A stretch of 64,000 nt of DNA, taken from Ignavibacteria bacterium (GTDB taxonomy: Bacteria; Bacteroidota; Ignavibacteria; Ignavibacteriales; Ignavibacteriaceae). A program made the translations under genes and the position numbers. Below the pieces are notes generated by a model that was not told the DNA's origin, made no database searches, and worked only from the letters and a program-made list of their open reading frames with translations. This document shows, piece after piece, positions 16,358 through 24,800 of the stretch. Every line of letters starts with the position of its first letter. Positions within the stretch are counted from its first letter, which is position 1. The stretch is from assembly GCA_017302895.1 (NCBI GenBank), contig JAFLBV010000002.1:930001-994000 (forward strand), in the 5' to 3' direction.

Positions 16358-17116
16358 ATGACAGAGTTTAAATTTAAGGAATTTATCGATATTTTAAGGC
16401 GGTTAAGAAAGGAATGTCCCTGGGACAGAGAACAAACCAATGATTCGATCAAAATGGCAACCATCGAAGAGGCTTATGAAACCCTTGATGCGATCAATAA
16501 CAAGGATTTTAAGGAGCTGAAGGAGGAACTCGGCGACCTTCTTCTCCATGTTGCTTTTCACTCTGTTATAGCCGAAGAAGACGGTCATTTCAATCTGGAT
16601 GATGTAATTCAGGGAATTTCGGATAAACTGGTCCGTCGCCACCCGCATGTTTTTGGAGATGTGGAAGTGGAGAATACGACTGAAGTAATGAAAAACTGGG
16701 AAGCAATCAAAATGGCTGAGGGGAAAAAATCCCTCCTTTCAGGAATTCCTGTATCAATGCCTGCACTGCACAAAGCATACAGGATGCAAGAAAAAGCAGC
16801 CAAAACAGGATTTGAATGGCAAAGTATCGATGAAGTAAAGGAAAAGATGCTCGAAGAGAGAGGTGAACTTGAAGAAGCCGAACTTTCGGGAGACTTTGAC
16901 AAGCTCGAAGAAGAATTCGGTGATTATCTGTTTGCCCTCACCAACTATGCAAGATTCAAAAAAATAAATCCGGAAAATGCTTTAAACAAAGCGAATAAAA
17001 AGTTTGAAACCCGATTTGGTTTCATCGAGCAGGAACTGGCGAAATCCAACAGAATCCCGTCTGAGGCTTCTCTTCAGGAAATGATTGATCTTTGGAATAA
17101 AGCCAAGGAGTTATAA
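16358..17116 (+). CDS. mazG: Nucleoside triphosphate pyrophosphohydrolase MazG
   Basis: Hydrolyses nucleoside triphosphates to monophosphates and pyrophosphate, a house-cleaning role. The ATG at 16358 (MTEFKFKEFIDILRRLRKEC) gives 252 residues, as for two-domain MazG. Domain 1: CPWDREQTNDSIK, then EEAYETLDAI with EELGDLLLHVAFH carrying the metal-binding glutamates and aspartate. HPHVFGDV is a family signature, and domain 2 repeats the motif as EEEFGDYLFALTNYAR. The upstream frame to 16253 has no family similarity. The TAA stop is the last three bases of the first unit of a 7-bp tandem array. Confidence 0.94.
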   Translation: MTEFKFKEFIDILRRLRKECPWDREQTNDSIKMATIEEAYETLDAINNKDFKELKEELGDLLLHVAFHSVIAEEDGHFNLDDVIQGISDKLVRRHPHVFGDVEVENTTEVMKNWEAIKMAEGKKSLLSGIPVSMPALHKAYRMQEKAAKTGFEWQSIDEVKEKMLEERGELEEAELSGDFDKLEEEFGDYLFALTNYARFKKINPENALNKANKKFETRFGFIEQELAKSNRIPSEASLQEMIDLWNKAKEL

Positions 17117-17151
17117 GTTTTAAGTTATAAATTAAAAATTATGAGTTGATG
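17110..17151. repeat. 7-bp tandem array overlapping the mazG stop
   Basis: Units gttataa, gttttaa, gttataa, attaaaa, attatga, gttgatg run in register; the first unit supplies the mazG stop codon. The array reaches almost to the 3' end of the convergent dnaX gene at 17157. The period of 7 puts TAA/TGA in all frames. Confidence 0.55.
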
Positions 17152-17156
17152 GTGTA

Positions 17157-18647
17157 TCAGATTTCCCTGCCGCCGAACTTGTCTTTTATAAAAAGGACAT
17201 AGGGGTCTGTTTCTTCCTTGTCAGGTACGATTTCTTCCCGTTTTCTTGCGAGAGAAGCAAAAAACTTCTTCTCCTCTGCGAGCGGAACCTCATTTACCAC
17301 CGGCTCATCCATCTCTTCAGGATACTCTTCCACCATGGTTTCTTCCATGATGTTTTCGTATTCCTGTTCAATTGCCGACTCCAGTTCCGGATTTTTCAGA
17401 TCTGTAATGGGAGCTGCCTCTGCTACTACTGTTGGTTCAGGCTTTTTTTTTTCGTCGTCCTGTTCAGGATTCTTTATTTCTGCTTCCGGTCTGGTTACAT
17501 TCACATTATCGCCAAAATTGGTCTTCGACAGTATCTCCACGAGTCCGGAAATCGTTTCAGAAGTCTCAAATCCTGTAATCTGACTCAGCGCGAGTTCGCT
17601 TCTCAATTTGTGATTTTGGGAATAACGAAGTTCGGAGAGTAATCTGCTTAGATAGTTCATCACCCTTAGCAGGTCACCTTCGGAAAAATATTTTGCGAGT
17701 TTCACATATCGTTCGAAATATACCGCAGCACTTTCGATGAGAGAGGTGTCCTTCGTAGCTGCCACTGAAAGAATATTCCTAAAATGCTCAAGCAAACCGT
17801 TAAAGAAGTCGATAAAACTCCAGCCGTTTTTATAAACACGGTCGCAGACGAAGAAAGGCATTTTGAAATCTTTATTGATCAGCCCGTCGGTTACTTCAAA
17901 GTAGATATCCTCATCGATAAAATTGAAAACCTTTATTACAGACGAATAATCAATTTTATCTCCTGAAAAAGCAGCTGCCTGATCGAAAAAGCTTTCCGCA
18001 TCACGCATTCCGCCATCAGCTTTTTTTGCGATCAGAGTGAGTGTTTTGTCATCAATCTCAATATTTTCTTTTTCAGCAATCTCTCTGAGACCTTCTTTTA
18101 TGATGTCAAGGGGAATTCTGCGGAAATCATACCTCTGACAGCGCGAAATGATGGTAATCGGTACTTTGTGGACATCAGTAGTGGCAAATATAAATATAGT
18201 GTGTTCGGGTGGTTCCTCAAGAGTTTTAAGGAATGCATTAAACGATTCCTTGGTGAGCATGTGAACCTCATCAATAATATACACCTTGTACTTTCCTGTA
18301 ACGGGTGCATATCTGACCGATTCTGTAAGGGAACGGACTTCATCAATTCCCCTGTTTGAAGCCGCATCGATTTCGATAAAATCTATCGACTGTCCTGATT
18401 GTATTGCAAGACAATTCGCACACACATTACACGGCTCGGCTTCAACGGGATTTAGACAGTTGATCGATTTTGCAATTATCCTCGCAGTTGTCGTTTTTCC
18501 CACACCCCTTGGACCGGTCAGCAGGTATGCATGAGCTATTCTCCCTCTTATAATTGCATTTCTTAGAGTGACAGTAACATGTTCCTGTCCAAGAACCGTT
18601 TCGAATGTCTGGGGTCTGTATTTCCGTGCTGAAACCTGAAAGCTCAT
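17157..18647 (-). CDS. dnaX: DNA polymerase III subunit gamma/tau
   Basis: Clamp-loader ATPase of the replicative polymerase. Residues 1-25 (MSFQVSARKYRPQTFETVLG), Walker A TGPRGVGKTTTARI, a zinc site with four cysteines in the stretch INCLNPVEAEPCNVCANC, Walker B YIIDEVHMLTKESFNAFLKT, and sensor FATTDVHKVPITIISRCQRY are all present. At 496 residues it has only a short tau-specific tail, acidic and rich in glutamate. An A10 run at 17443-17452 covers codons 399-402, and a -1 shift there gives GCC TGA, that is a 403-residue gamma form. It is third in the lon-msrC-dnaX set, ten bases after msrC. Confidence 0.96.
   Translation of the reverse strand: MSFQVSARKYRPQTFETVLGQEHVTVTLRNAIIRGRIAHAYLLTGPRGVGKTTTARIIAKSINCLNPVEAEPCNVCANCLAIQSGQSIDFIEIDAASNRGIDEVRSLTESVRYAPVTGKYKVYIIDEVHMLTKESFNAFLKTLEEPPEHTIFIFATTDVHKVPITIISRCQRYDFRRIPLDIIKEGLREIAEKENIEIDDKTLTLIAKKADGGMRDAESFFDQAAAFSGDKIDYSSVIKVFNFIDEDIYFEVTDGLINKDFKMPFFVCDRVYKNGWSFIDFFNGLLEHFRNILSVAATKDTSLIESAAVYFERYVKLAKYFSEGDLLRVMNYLSRLLSELRYSQNHKLRSELALSQITGFETSETISGLVEILSKTNFGDNVNVTRPEAEIKNPEQDDEKKKPEPTVVAEAAPITDLKNPELESAIEQEYENIMEETMVEEYPEEMDEPVVNEVPLAEEKKFFASLARKREEIVPDKEETDPYVLFIKDKFGGREI
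17440..17453 (-). other. Candidate programmed frameshift/slippage site in dnaX
   Basis: On the coding strand GAAAAAAAAAAG has ten A in a row (genome 17443-17452). In frame it reads E-K-K-K-P-E; moved by -1 it reads K-A-stop (GCC TGA). AGGA lies about five bases before the run, a possible ribosome-stalling site. dnaX slippery runs that make gamma are known from E. coli (translational) and Thermus (transcriptional). Confidence 0.65.
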
Positions 18648-18656
18648 AATCTCTTC

Positions 18657-19157
18657 TTAAATGTTTGGAATTGTTGTTTTTGACAATAACTGTGCAACAA
18701 GCTGCTCAAGATATAATCTGTCAGTATCGTTGAAAGTGGAAAAATCGTAACTGTCGAGGTCGAGCACTCCGAGAAGTTTTCCGTCTTTTAGAAGTGGAAC
18801 CACGATTTCGGAATTGCTGCCTGAATCACACGCAATATGCCCCGGGAAATCGTGGACATTTTCCACAATCTCCGTCTCTTTGGTGACCATTACTTTTCCG
18901 CAAACCCCCCTTCCCGGTTGAATTTCGGTGCATGCAATCTTTCCCTGAAAAGGACCGAGTACAAGTTTTCCTTCAGTAACCAGATAAAATCCCGCCCAAC
19001 TGACCTTTGGAAAACTCTCTTTTATCACTGCAGTAAAATTGGAAAGCGACGACAACCAGTGATCAGCCTCCTGAATCAGATGAGGCATCTGCTCAAGCAG
19101 ATATTTATATACTTCCTCTTTAACCGCAGAAACGGGTAATGTAAGTTCAGAACTCAT
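18657..19157 (-). CDS. msrC: Free methionine-(R)-sulfoxide reductase (GAF domain)
   Basis: A 166-residue single GAF-domain enzyme reducing free methionine-(R)-sulfoxide. The three catalytic cysteines are present: C76 (IACTEI), C86 (GVCGK) and C110 (IACDSGSNSEIV), with the same 10 and 24 residue spacing as E. coli C84, C94 and C118. VSWAGFYLV and LGVLDLDSYDFSTFN are also family marks. It follows lon with the ATG immediately after the lon stop, so it is co-translated with a stress protease, which fits an oxidative-stress role. Confidence 0.94.
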   Translation of the reverse strand: MSSELTLPVSAVKEEVYKYLLEQMPHLIQEADHWLSSLSNFTAVIKESFPKVSWAGFYLVTEGKLVLGPFQGKIACTEIQPGRGVCGKVMVTKETEIVENVHDFPGHIACDSGSNSEIVVPLLKDGKLLGVLDLDSYDFSTFNDTDRLYLEQLVAQLLSKTTIPNI

Positions 19158-21620
19158 CTAATTGAGACTTTCTGCGGGAGTCCGGCGTTTCTTTTTGACT
19201 TCTGATACAGTTTCTGCGTTTTTCTCTATTCTCTCAGCTACTGTCTTTTTCCAGTCAGGGAAAACCCAGTCCAAAGCCTCCTCAACTGTTTCTACAGGCA
19301 CGATTACAAGGTCTTTTGTGATGTTGGCTCTTATCTCTGCTACATCCGCAGTGTTGTCATTGGGAATCAGAACAGTTTTGTAACCGTTCCTTCTGGCAGC
19401 AAGAAGTTTTTCATTGAGCCCCCCGATTGGTAAAACTTCACCTCTCAGGGTAATTTCACCTGTCATTGCAACCGAATCGCTGGCGGGAATCTCCAAAAAT
19501 GCAGAGAGCATAGCCATAATCATCGTGATACCGGCTGATGGTCCGTCTTTAGGAATCGCTCCTTCAGGCAGATGGATATGTATTTCCTTGTTCAACATGA
19601 AGTCGGGTTTTAGTCCAAATTTTTCAGCGTTCGATCTGATGAAACTCAAACCCGCCTGAGCTGACTCTTTCATTACATTTCCGAGTTGCCCTGTAAGTGT
19701 TAGCTTTTCCTTGCCGTGCATTACGGTTACATCCACTTTAAGGATGTCGCCACCAACACTCGTCCAAGCGAGCCCCGTTACACTCCCTATTCTCGCACCT
19801 TTTTCATAAATATGTTTTTTGTAGCGAGGAGCACCGAGATATTTTTCCACAATGGCGGGTGTAATAACATTTGGTTTCTTCGAGTTTTTCTCATTGGTCT
19901 GGATCTTTACCACAAAATCTTTTGCAACTTTTCTCAGGACACCGGTTATTTCCCTCTCCATGTTCCTGACTCCCGATTCACGGGTGTAGTTGTTTATTAT
20001 CTCAAGAATAGCCTCATCCTCGAACTTCACTTTGGCTTTTCCCAAACCATGCAGTTTTATCTGTTTAGGTATGATGTGTCGCTTCGCTATTTCAAGTTTG
20101 TCCACCTCGAGATAACTGGAGAGTTCTATGATTTCCATTCTGTCCTGAAGTGGCAGAGGGATGTTATATCTTACATTCGCTGTCGTAATGAAAAGTACCT
20201 GCGATAGGTCATAGTCAACTTCGAGGTAGTGATCATTAAACGAAAAATTCTGTTCGGGATCAAGTACCTCAAGCATTGCCGAAGACGGATCGCCTCTGAA
20301 ATCGGAACTCAGTTTATCGATTTCATCGAGCAGAATCACGGGATTTACCGTGCCTGCCCGTTTCATGGACTGAATAATTTTTCCCGGCATTGAGCCGATG
20401 TAGGTCTTCCGGTGGCCCCTTATTTCAGCCTCATCCCTGACACCACCGAGGCTTATTCTGACAAACTGCCTGCCAAGTGCACGGGCTATCGATCTGCCGA
20501 GCGAGGTTTTTCCCACTCCGGGAGGTCCTACGAGACACAGAATCTGACCCCTCATGTTCTTCACAAGATTGAGAACAGCGATGTGCTCTATAATTCTCTC
20601 CTTTGGTTTCTCAAGTCCAAAATGATCCTCATCAAGAATCTTCTGTACATGTGAGATATCAAGTTTATCTTTTGTCCTTTTCTTCCAGGGAACAGCTATC
20701 AGCCAGTCAAGATAATTTCTGATCACTGTATATTCAGGCGACATCGGGGGGATTTTCGAGAGCTTGTTATACTCCTCGATCGCCTTGTCTTCCACAGATT
20801 CCGGCATCCCGGCAGCTTCAATGCTCTCAAGAAGTTTCGCTTCCTCTGAAAGTGCATCATCTTCGCCGAGTTCCTCCTGAAGAATTTTGATCTGCTCTTG
20901 AATTATAAACTTTCTTTGCGTTTTTGCTATGTTTTCCTGGACCTTGTGATCGATCTCTTTTTCAACTTTAAGGATTTCTATCTCACCGCGCAGAAGCTTA
21001 ATCAACTCATAATACTGGTCTTTTAGTTTCCCCTTCCTCATGATTTTCATTTTGCCGTCGATTGCCTGATTTATGTTGGCAGCAGCAAAATAAAGTTTTC
21101 TGTCGGGTTCCGAAATGTTCTCAAATGAGACAAGAGTTTCAGCATTTATATTTTTATTTAACGATGCATATTCCTTGAAAGCGATTTCAGCCTGCCTGAT
21201 TAATGCAGTAATCTCGGCATCGTTCGACATCTGCACTTCCCGCAATTGAATTGCGGCTTCAAAATACTCGGTTTCAGAAGTGAAGTGCTTTATCTTCCCC
21301 ATAACCAGACCATCAACCACTATTTTGAGCAAGCCATTTGGCAGTTTCATCGTCTGAACAATTTTTGCAATCGTACCTTCCCGATATAACTCATCGGGGC
21401 CCGGTTCATCTATGTTGGAATTTTTTTGGGCTGCAAGAAATATGAGTCTGTGGTTGTTTAGTGAGAAATTGGCTGCGTTTACAGAAAGGTCTCTGCCTAC
21501 AAGAACAGGTGAAATCATATATGGAAAAATGACAAGATCCCTTAATGGCAATACAGGTATTATCTCCGGAATTTCGACTGTAATGCTCTGCTCTTCAGGC
21601 TCGTTTATAATTTTACTCAT
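19158..21620 (-). CDS. lon: ATP-dependent protease Lon
   Basis: A cytoplasmic AAA+ serine protease that degrades damaged and regulatory proteins. 820 residues. The N-terminal LON domain starts IPEIIPVLPLRDLVIFPYMI; Walker A is VGPPGVGKTSLGRSIARALG, Walker B VILLDEIDKLSSDFRGDPSS. The protease domain has EIHIHLPEGAIPKDGPSAGI with the catalytic serine in DGPSAG and the lysine in GLNEKLLAARR. A charged, lysine-rich tail follows. It is the first gene of lon-msrC-dnaX. No CIRCE-like element was found upstream. Confidence 0.97.
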   Translation of the reverse strand: MSKIINEPEEQSITVEIPEIIPVLPLRDLVIFPYMISPVLVGRDLSVNAANFSLNNHRLIFLAAQKNSNIDEPGPDELYREGTIAKIVQTMKLPNGLLKIVVDGLVMGKIKHFTSETEYFEAAIQLREVQMSNDAEITALIRQAEIAFKEYASLNKNINAETLVSFENISEPDRKLYFAAANINQAIDGKMKIMRKGKLKDQYYELIKLLRGEIEILKVEKEIDHKVQENIAKTQRKFIIQEQIKILQEELGEDDALSEEAKLLESIEAAGMPESVEDKAIEEYNKLSKIPPMSPEYTVIRNYLDWLIAVPWKKRTKDKLDISHVQKILDEDHFGLEKPKERIIEHIAVLNLVKNMRGQILCLVGPPGVGKTSLGRSIARALGRQFVRISLGGVRDEAEIRGHRKTYIGSMPGKIIQSMKRAGTVNPVILLDEIDKLSSDFRGDPSSAMLEVLDPEQNFSFNDHYLEVDYDLSQVLFITTANVRYNIPLPLQDRMEIIELSSYLEVDKLEIAKRHIIPKQIKLHGLGKAKVKFEDEAILEIINNYTRESGVRNMEREITGVLRKVAKDFVVKIQTNEKNSKKPNVITPAIVEKYLGAPRYKKHIYEKGARIGSVTGLAWTSVGGDILKVDVTVMHGKEKLTLTGQLGNVMKESAQAGLSFIRSNAEKFGLKPDFMLNKEIHIHLPEGAIPKDGPSAGITMIMAMLSAFLEIPASDSVAMTGEITLRGEVLPIGGLNEKLLAARRNGYKTVLIPNDNTADVAEIRANITKDLVIVPVETVEEALDWVFPDWKKTVAERIEKNAETVSEVKKKRRTPAESLN

Positions 21621-21766
21621 GTTTGTCTAATTTGTGAAAAATAACCTGTAAAAATATCAATAAAGATCGGGTTATTCAAGGCACTCTTTTGGGAGTGGAT
21701 ATTATTTTATTTTTCACGATATTCCACCACTAATTTGCCTCTATTTTATACACACAACTGAATAAA

Positions 21767-21797
21767 TTCTCATTTTGAGTCACTCTTAAAATGAGAA
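21767..21797. promoter_or_regulatory. Long inverted repeat upstream of the sigma54-like promoter
   Basis: TTCTCATTTT (21767-21776) and AAAATGAGAA (21788-21797) are perfect 10-bp arms around an 11-base centre that itself contains GAGT-C-ACTC. The centre is about 77 bases upstream of the predicted start at about 21859, the distance expected for an activator site. It could also serve lon, which is divergent. Confidence 0.45.
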
Positions 21798-21831
21798 ACT
21801 GTAATTTTGAGGTAAAAAAAGAGCTTTTTCT

Positions 21832-21848
21832 TTGGTATGATTTTTGCA
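21832..21848 (+). promoter_or_regulatory. Sigma54-type (-24/-12) promoter candidate
   Basis: TTGGTATG-ATTT-TTGCA has GG at 21834-21835 and GC at 21846-21847 with exactly ten bases between, and a perfect TTGCA -12 block. The -24 block differs from TTGGCACG at two places. Predicted start is near 21859, 20-32 bases before the start codon of the large secreted protein. Confidence 0.5.
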
Positions 21849-21878
21849 CTAAAATTGAAGGTTCTTAAACACTAAACC

Positions 21879-24800
21879 ATGGACAATATTATGAGGTCTA
21901 ACAAGATCACTCTATACAATTTTCTTTTTGTCTTGTTGATGTTCTCATCAACATTGTTTGCCGGCAGTAAAGTGCTGGATTACAATGTAACGCTTAATGG
22001 CGTAACCTGGGATGTCACAAATAACAGGACAACTTTTACCTATCTCGTAGTAGGGGACGGTTCCGGTAAAGACCTCTCCCACTGGGTGATAGCGCTTTGC
22101 AACAACCATACCGGTGTTACGGGTACACCAAGCCCGACCGCCATCGGTACCGATCCGACCACACAGTTGTATGGTTTTAAATGGGACTGTGGCCAGAAAA
22201 TTGGTCAGTCAAAGGTTTACACTCTTGTCGTACCGGGAATTTGGGATACTGCTCAGGTGCAGATAGCTGCGAAAGCAGGTCTTAATATCGATTACGGTAC
22301 TGTAACCGGTCCTGCATGTACTGCTTACAACCCCAAAGCTTCGGTTGGAGACAGGGTTTGGCTTGACACAGACAAAGATGGCATACAGGATGCCGGTGAG
22401 AATGGAGTTTCAGGTGTTACGGTTAAACTTTACGATTGCAACAACAATCTGATTTCGACCACAACTACAAATTCAAGTGGTAATTACCTTTTCAGTGATC
22501 TCGTCCCCGGAGATTATTATGTAAAATTTGAACCATCTTCAAGTTATGTTTTCACAGATCAGAATGAAGGTTCAGACGATTCAAAAGATTCAGATGTCAG
22601 TGAAGCCACCGGAAAAACGGGCTGTACTACACTCTCACCCAACGAAAATGATCTTTCGTGGGATGCGGGTCTTACCACCGTACCGCTTCCTGAGGGAAAA
22701 ATTGGCAATAGGGTATGGAATGACCTGAATTTCAATGGTATCCAAAATGATGGTGAACCAGGTCTCGCAAATGTTACCGTTAAGTTATACACTTGTGATG
22801 GTACTCTACTGAGTACCAAAGTAACCAATTCCAATGGAAATTATCTTTTTGAGACACTTCCGACCGGATCATACTACCTTGAATTTGTAAAACCAAACGG
22901 TTTTGTTTTTACAACAAAAGATGCCGGTTCTGACGATGAAAAAGATTCAGACGCCAATCCAGCAGACGGAAAAACCGCTTGCTTCAACCTCCTGACAGGA
23001 AATGAAGATGAAACCCGTGACGCCGGTCTTTATGACCCTCTAACTATGAAGGGTTCTCTTGGAAATCTTTTCTGGAAAGATCTTAATGCAAACGGACTCC
23101 AGGATAACAATGAACCCGGTATAAGTGGTGCAACTGTCAGATTGCTCGACTGCAGTCTGAATCAGGTTGCCACAACCACAACCAACAGCAACGGTGTTTA
23201 CTCCTTCACAAATGTTACACCCGGCGACTATGTTGTTGAATTTACACTCCCGTCAGGGTATGTGTTCGCTCCTTCAAATCGCGGATCCGACGACAACAAA
23301 GATTCTGATGTAGATCCTAATACAGGTAGAACAGTCTGCATAACCCTCGCTCCCGGTCAAACCGACCTCACATGGGATGCCGGTGCTTATCTCCCTGCCA
23401 CTTGTGCAACTGACTGGTCAGGATCCCTCGGTCCCGATTCAACCATTTGCCTCTACACCCCGCAATGGATCACGATTAATGGCTCGGTAAATCTGTTACC
23501 TCAAAACACCCGTGCACAACTCGTGTTGACATGGAAAGTTGTTAAACCCTCTAATGTAACCAATTGTCCTTCCGGATTTGATCCCTGCACACAGGATCAT
23601 TTTACACAAAAATGGATATATGGCGATACTACATTTACAATGCAGGCATGGTGGCCCGGAATTACTCCAACAGATACTCTGGTCGAGATTCGGTACAGTA
23701 TGAGCATTCTTGATTGTGACGGAAACCAGATCAAGACAGGTGTTAACAGAACCCTGTCATGGAATCCTTCAGTCTGTCCACCTCCAAACGCGCCCGAAGC
23801 TGATTTGAGTCTGATTAAATCCGTCTCAAATCCGACCCCGCAGAATGGTGAGACAATTCAATATACTATAGTTTTGAACAACGCCGGTCCTGGAACCGCA
23901 ACCGGAATCAAGGTAAGCGATGTTCTCCCTGCAGGTATAGTGTATGTCAGCTCCAGCCCGACAGTCGGAAGTTTTGATGTAAACACGAATCTGTGGACAG
24001 TTTCGTCACTCGCTGCTAATGCAAGTGCAACACTTGTTATCAATGCAAGAGTGAATGTCAATCTGATGAACTCACTTTCATTCGACCTTGGAGTTGCAAA
24101 GAATTACAACCTTTTTGTGCTGAATGACTATACAGCTCCTTCCTCCGATACAGAGGGCAAGGTAGCAGTAGGAAATGACTGCAGAATTGGTAACTACAGC
24201 GTCGGTGATAAGCTCCAGAATTCAAACGGTACCGAAGATGTGCTTGTGGTTGGTCATAACCTCTACTTCACATCCGGAAGAGTTTACAACGGTAATGTGG
24301 TATATGGAAACTATGCCGAAGTAACTCCTTACCTCGCCACAATCACTGAAGGCACACTCAGAAAAGATAGTGTTATCGATTTCCCTGCTGCTTCAGCCTA
24401 TCTGCTGAATCTCAGCAGTCAGTTTGCAGCTTATGGAACCAACGGTTCCGCAGGTCTCCAGTATGGTAAACTGTCACTTGTCGGATCAAATCCGTCATTG
24501 AATGTTTTCAAGATCTGGGCTGACACACTCTCGATGGCAAACGATTTCGAGATCAGCGTTCCTAACGGAGCTTCTGCCCTCGTAAACATATTTGGATCGT
24601 ATGCCAATTGGAAAGGCGGACTGAATGTTTATGGAACTCCATATTCGAATGTTCTTTACAACTTTGTCGAAGCCGATTCAATAACCATCTCCAATATAGA
24701 TGTTAGAGGTTCTATTCTTGCTCCTCGAACTGATGTGAACTTCATTTCCGGTGTACAAAACGGTCAGATGGTTGCAAAGAATGCAAAAGGAAAAGGTCAG

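Noticed and set aside
21660..21690. CACTC-N6-GAGTG upstream of lon considered as a CIRCE/HrcA site
   Set aside because: Arms are only five bases and the CIRCE consensus TTAGCACTC-N9-GAGTGCTAA is not met.
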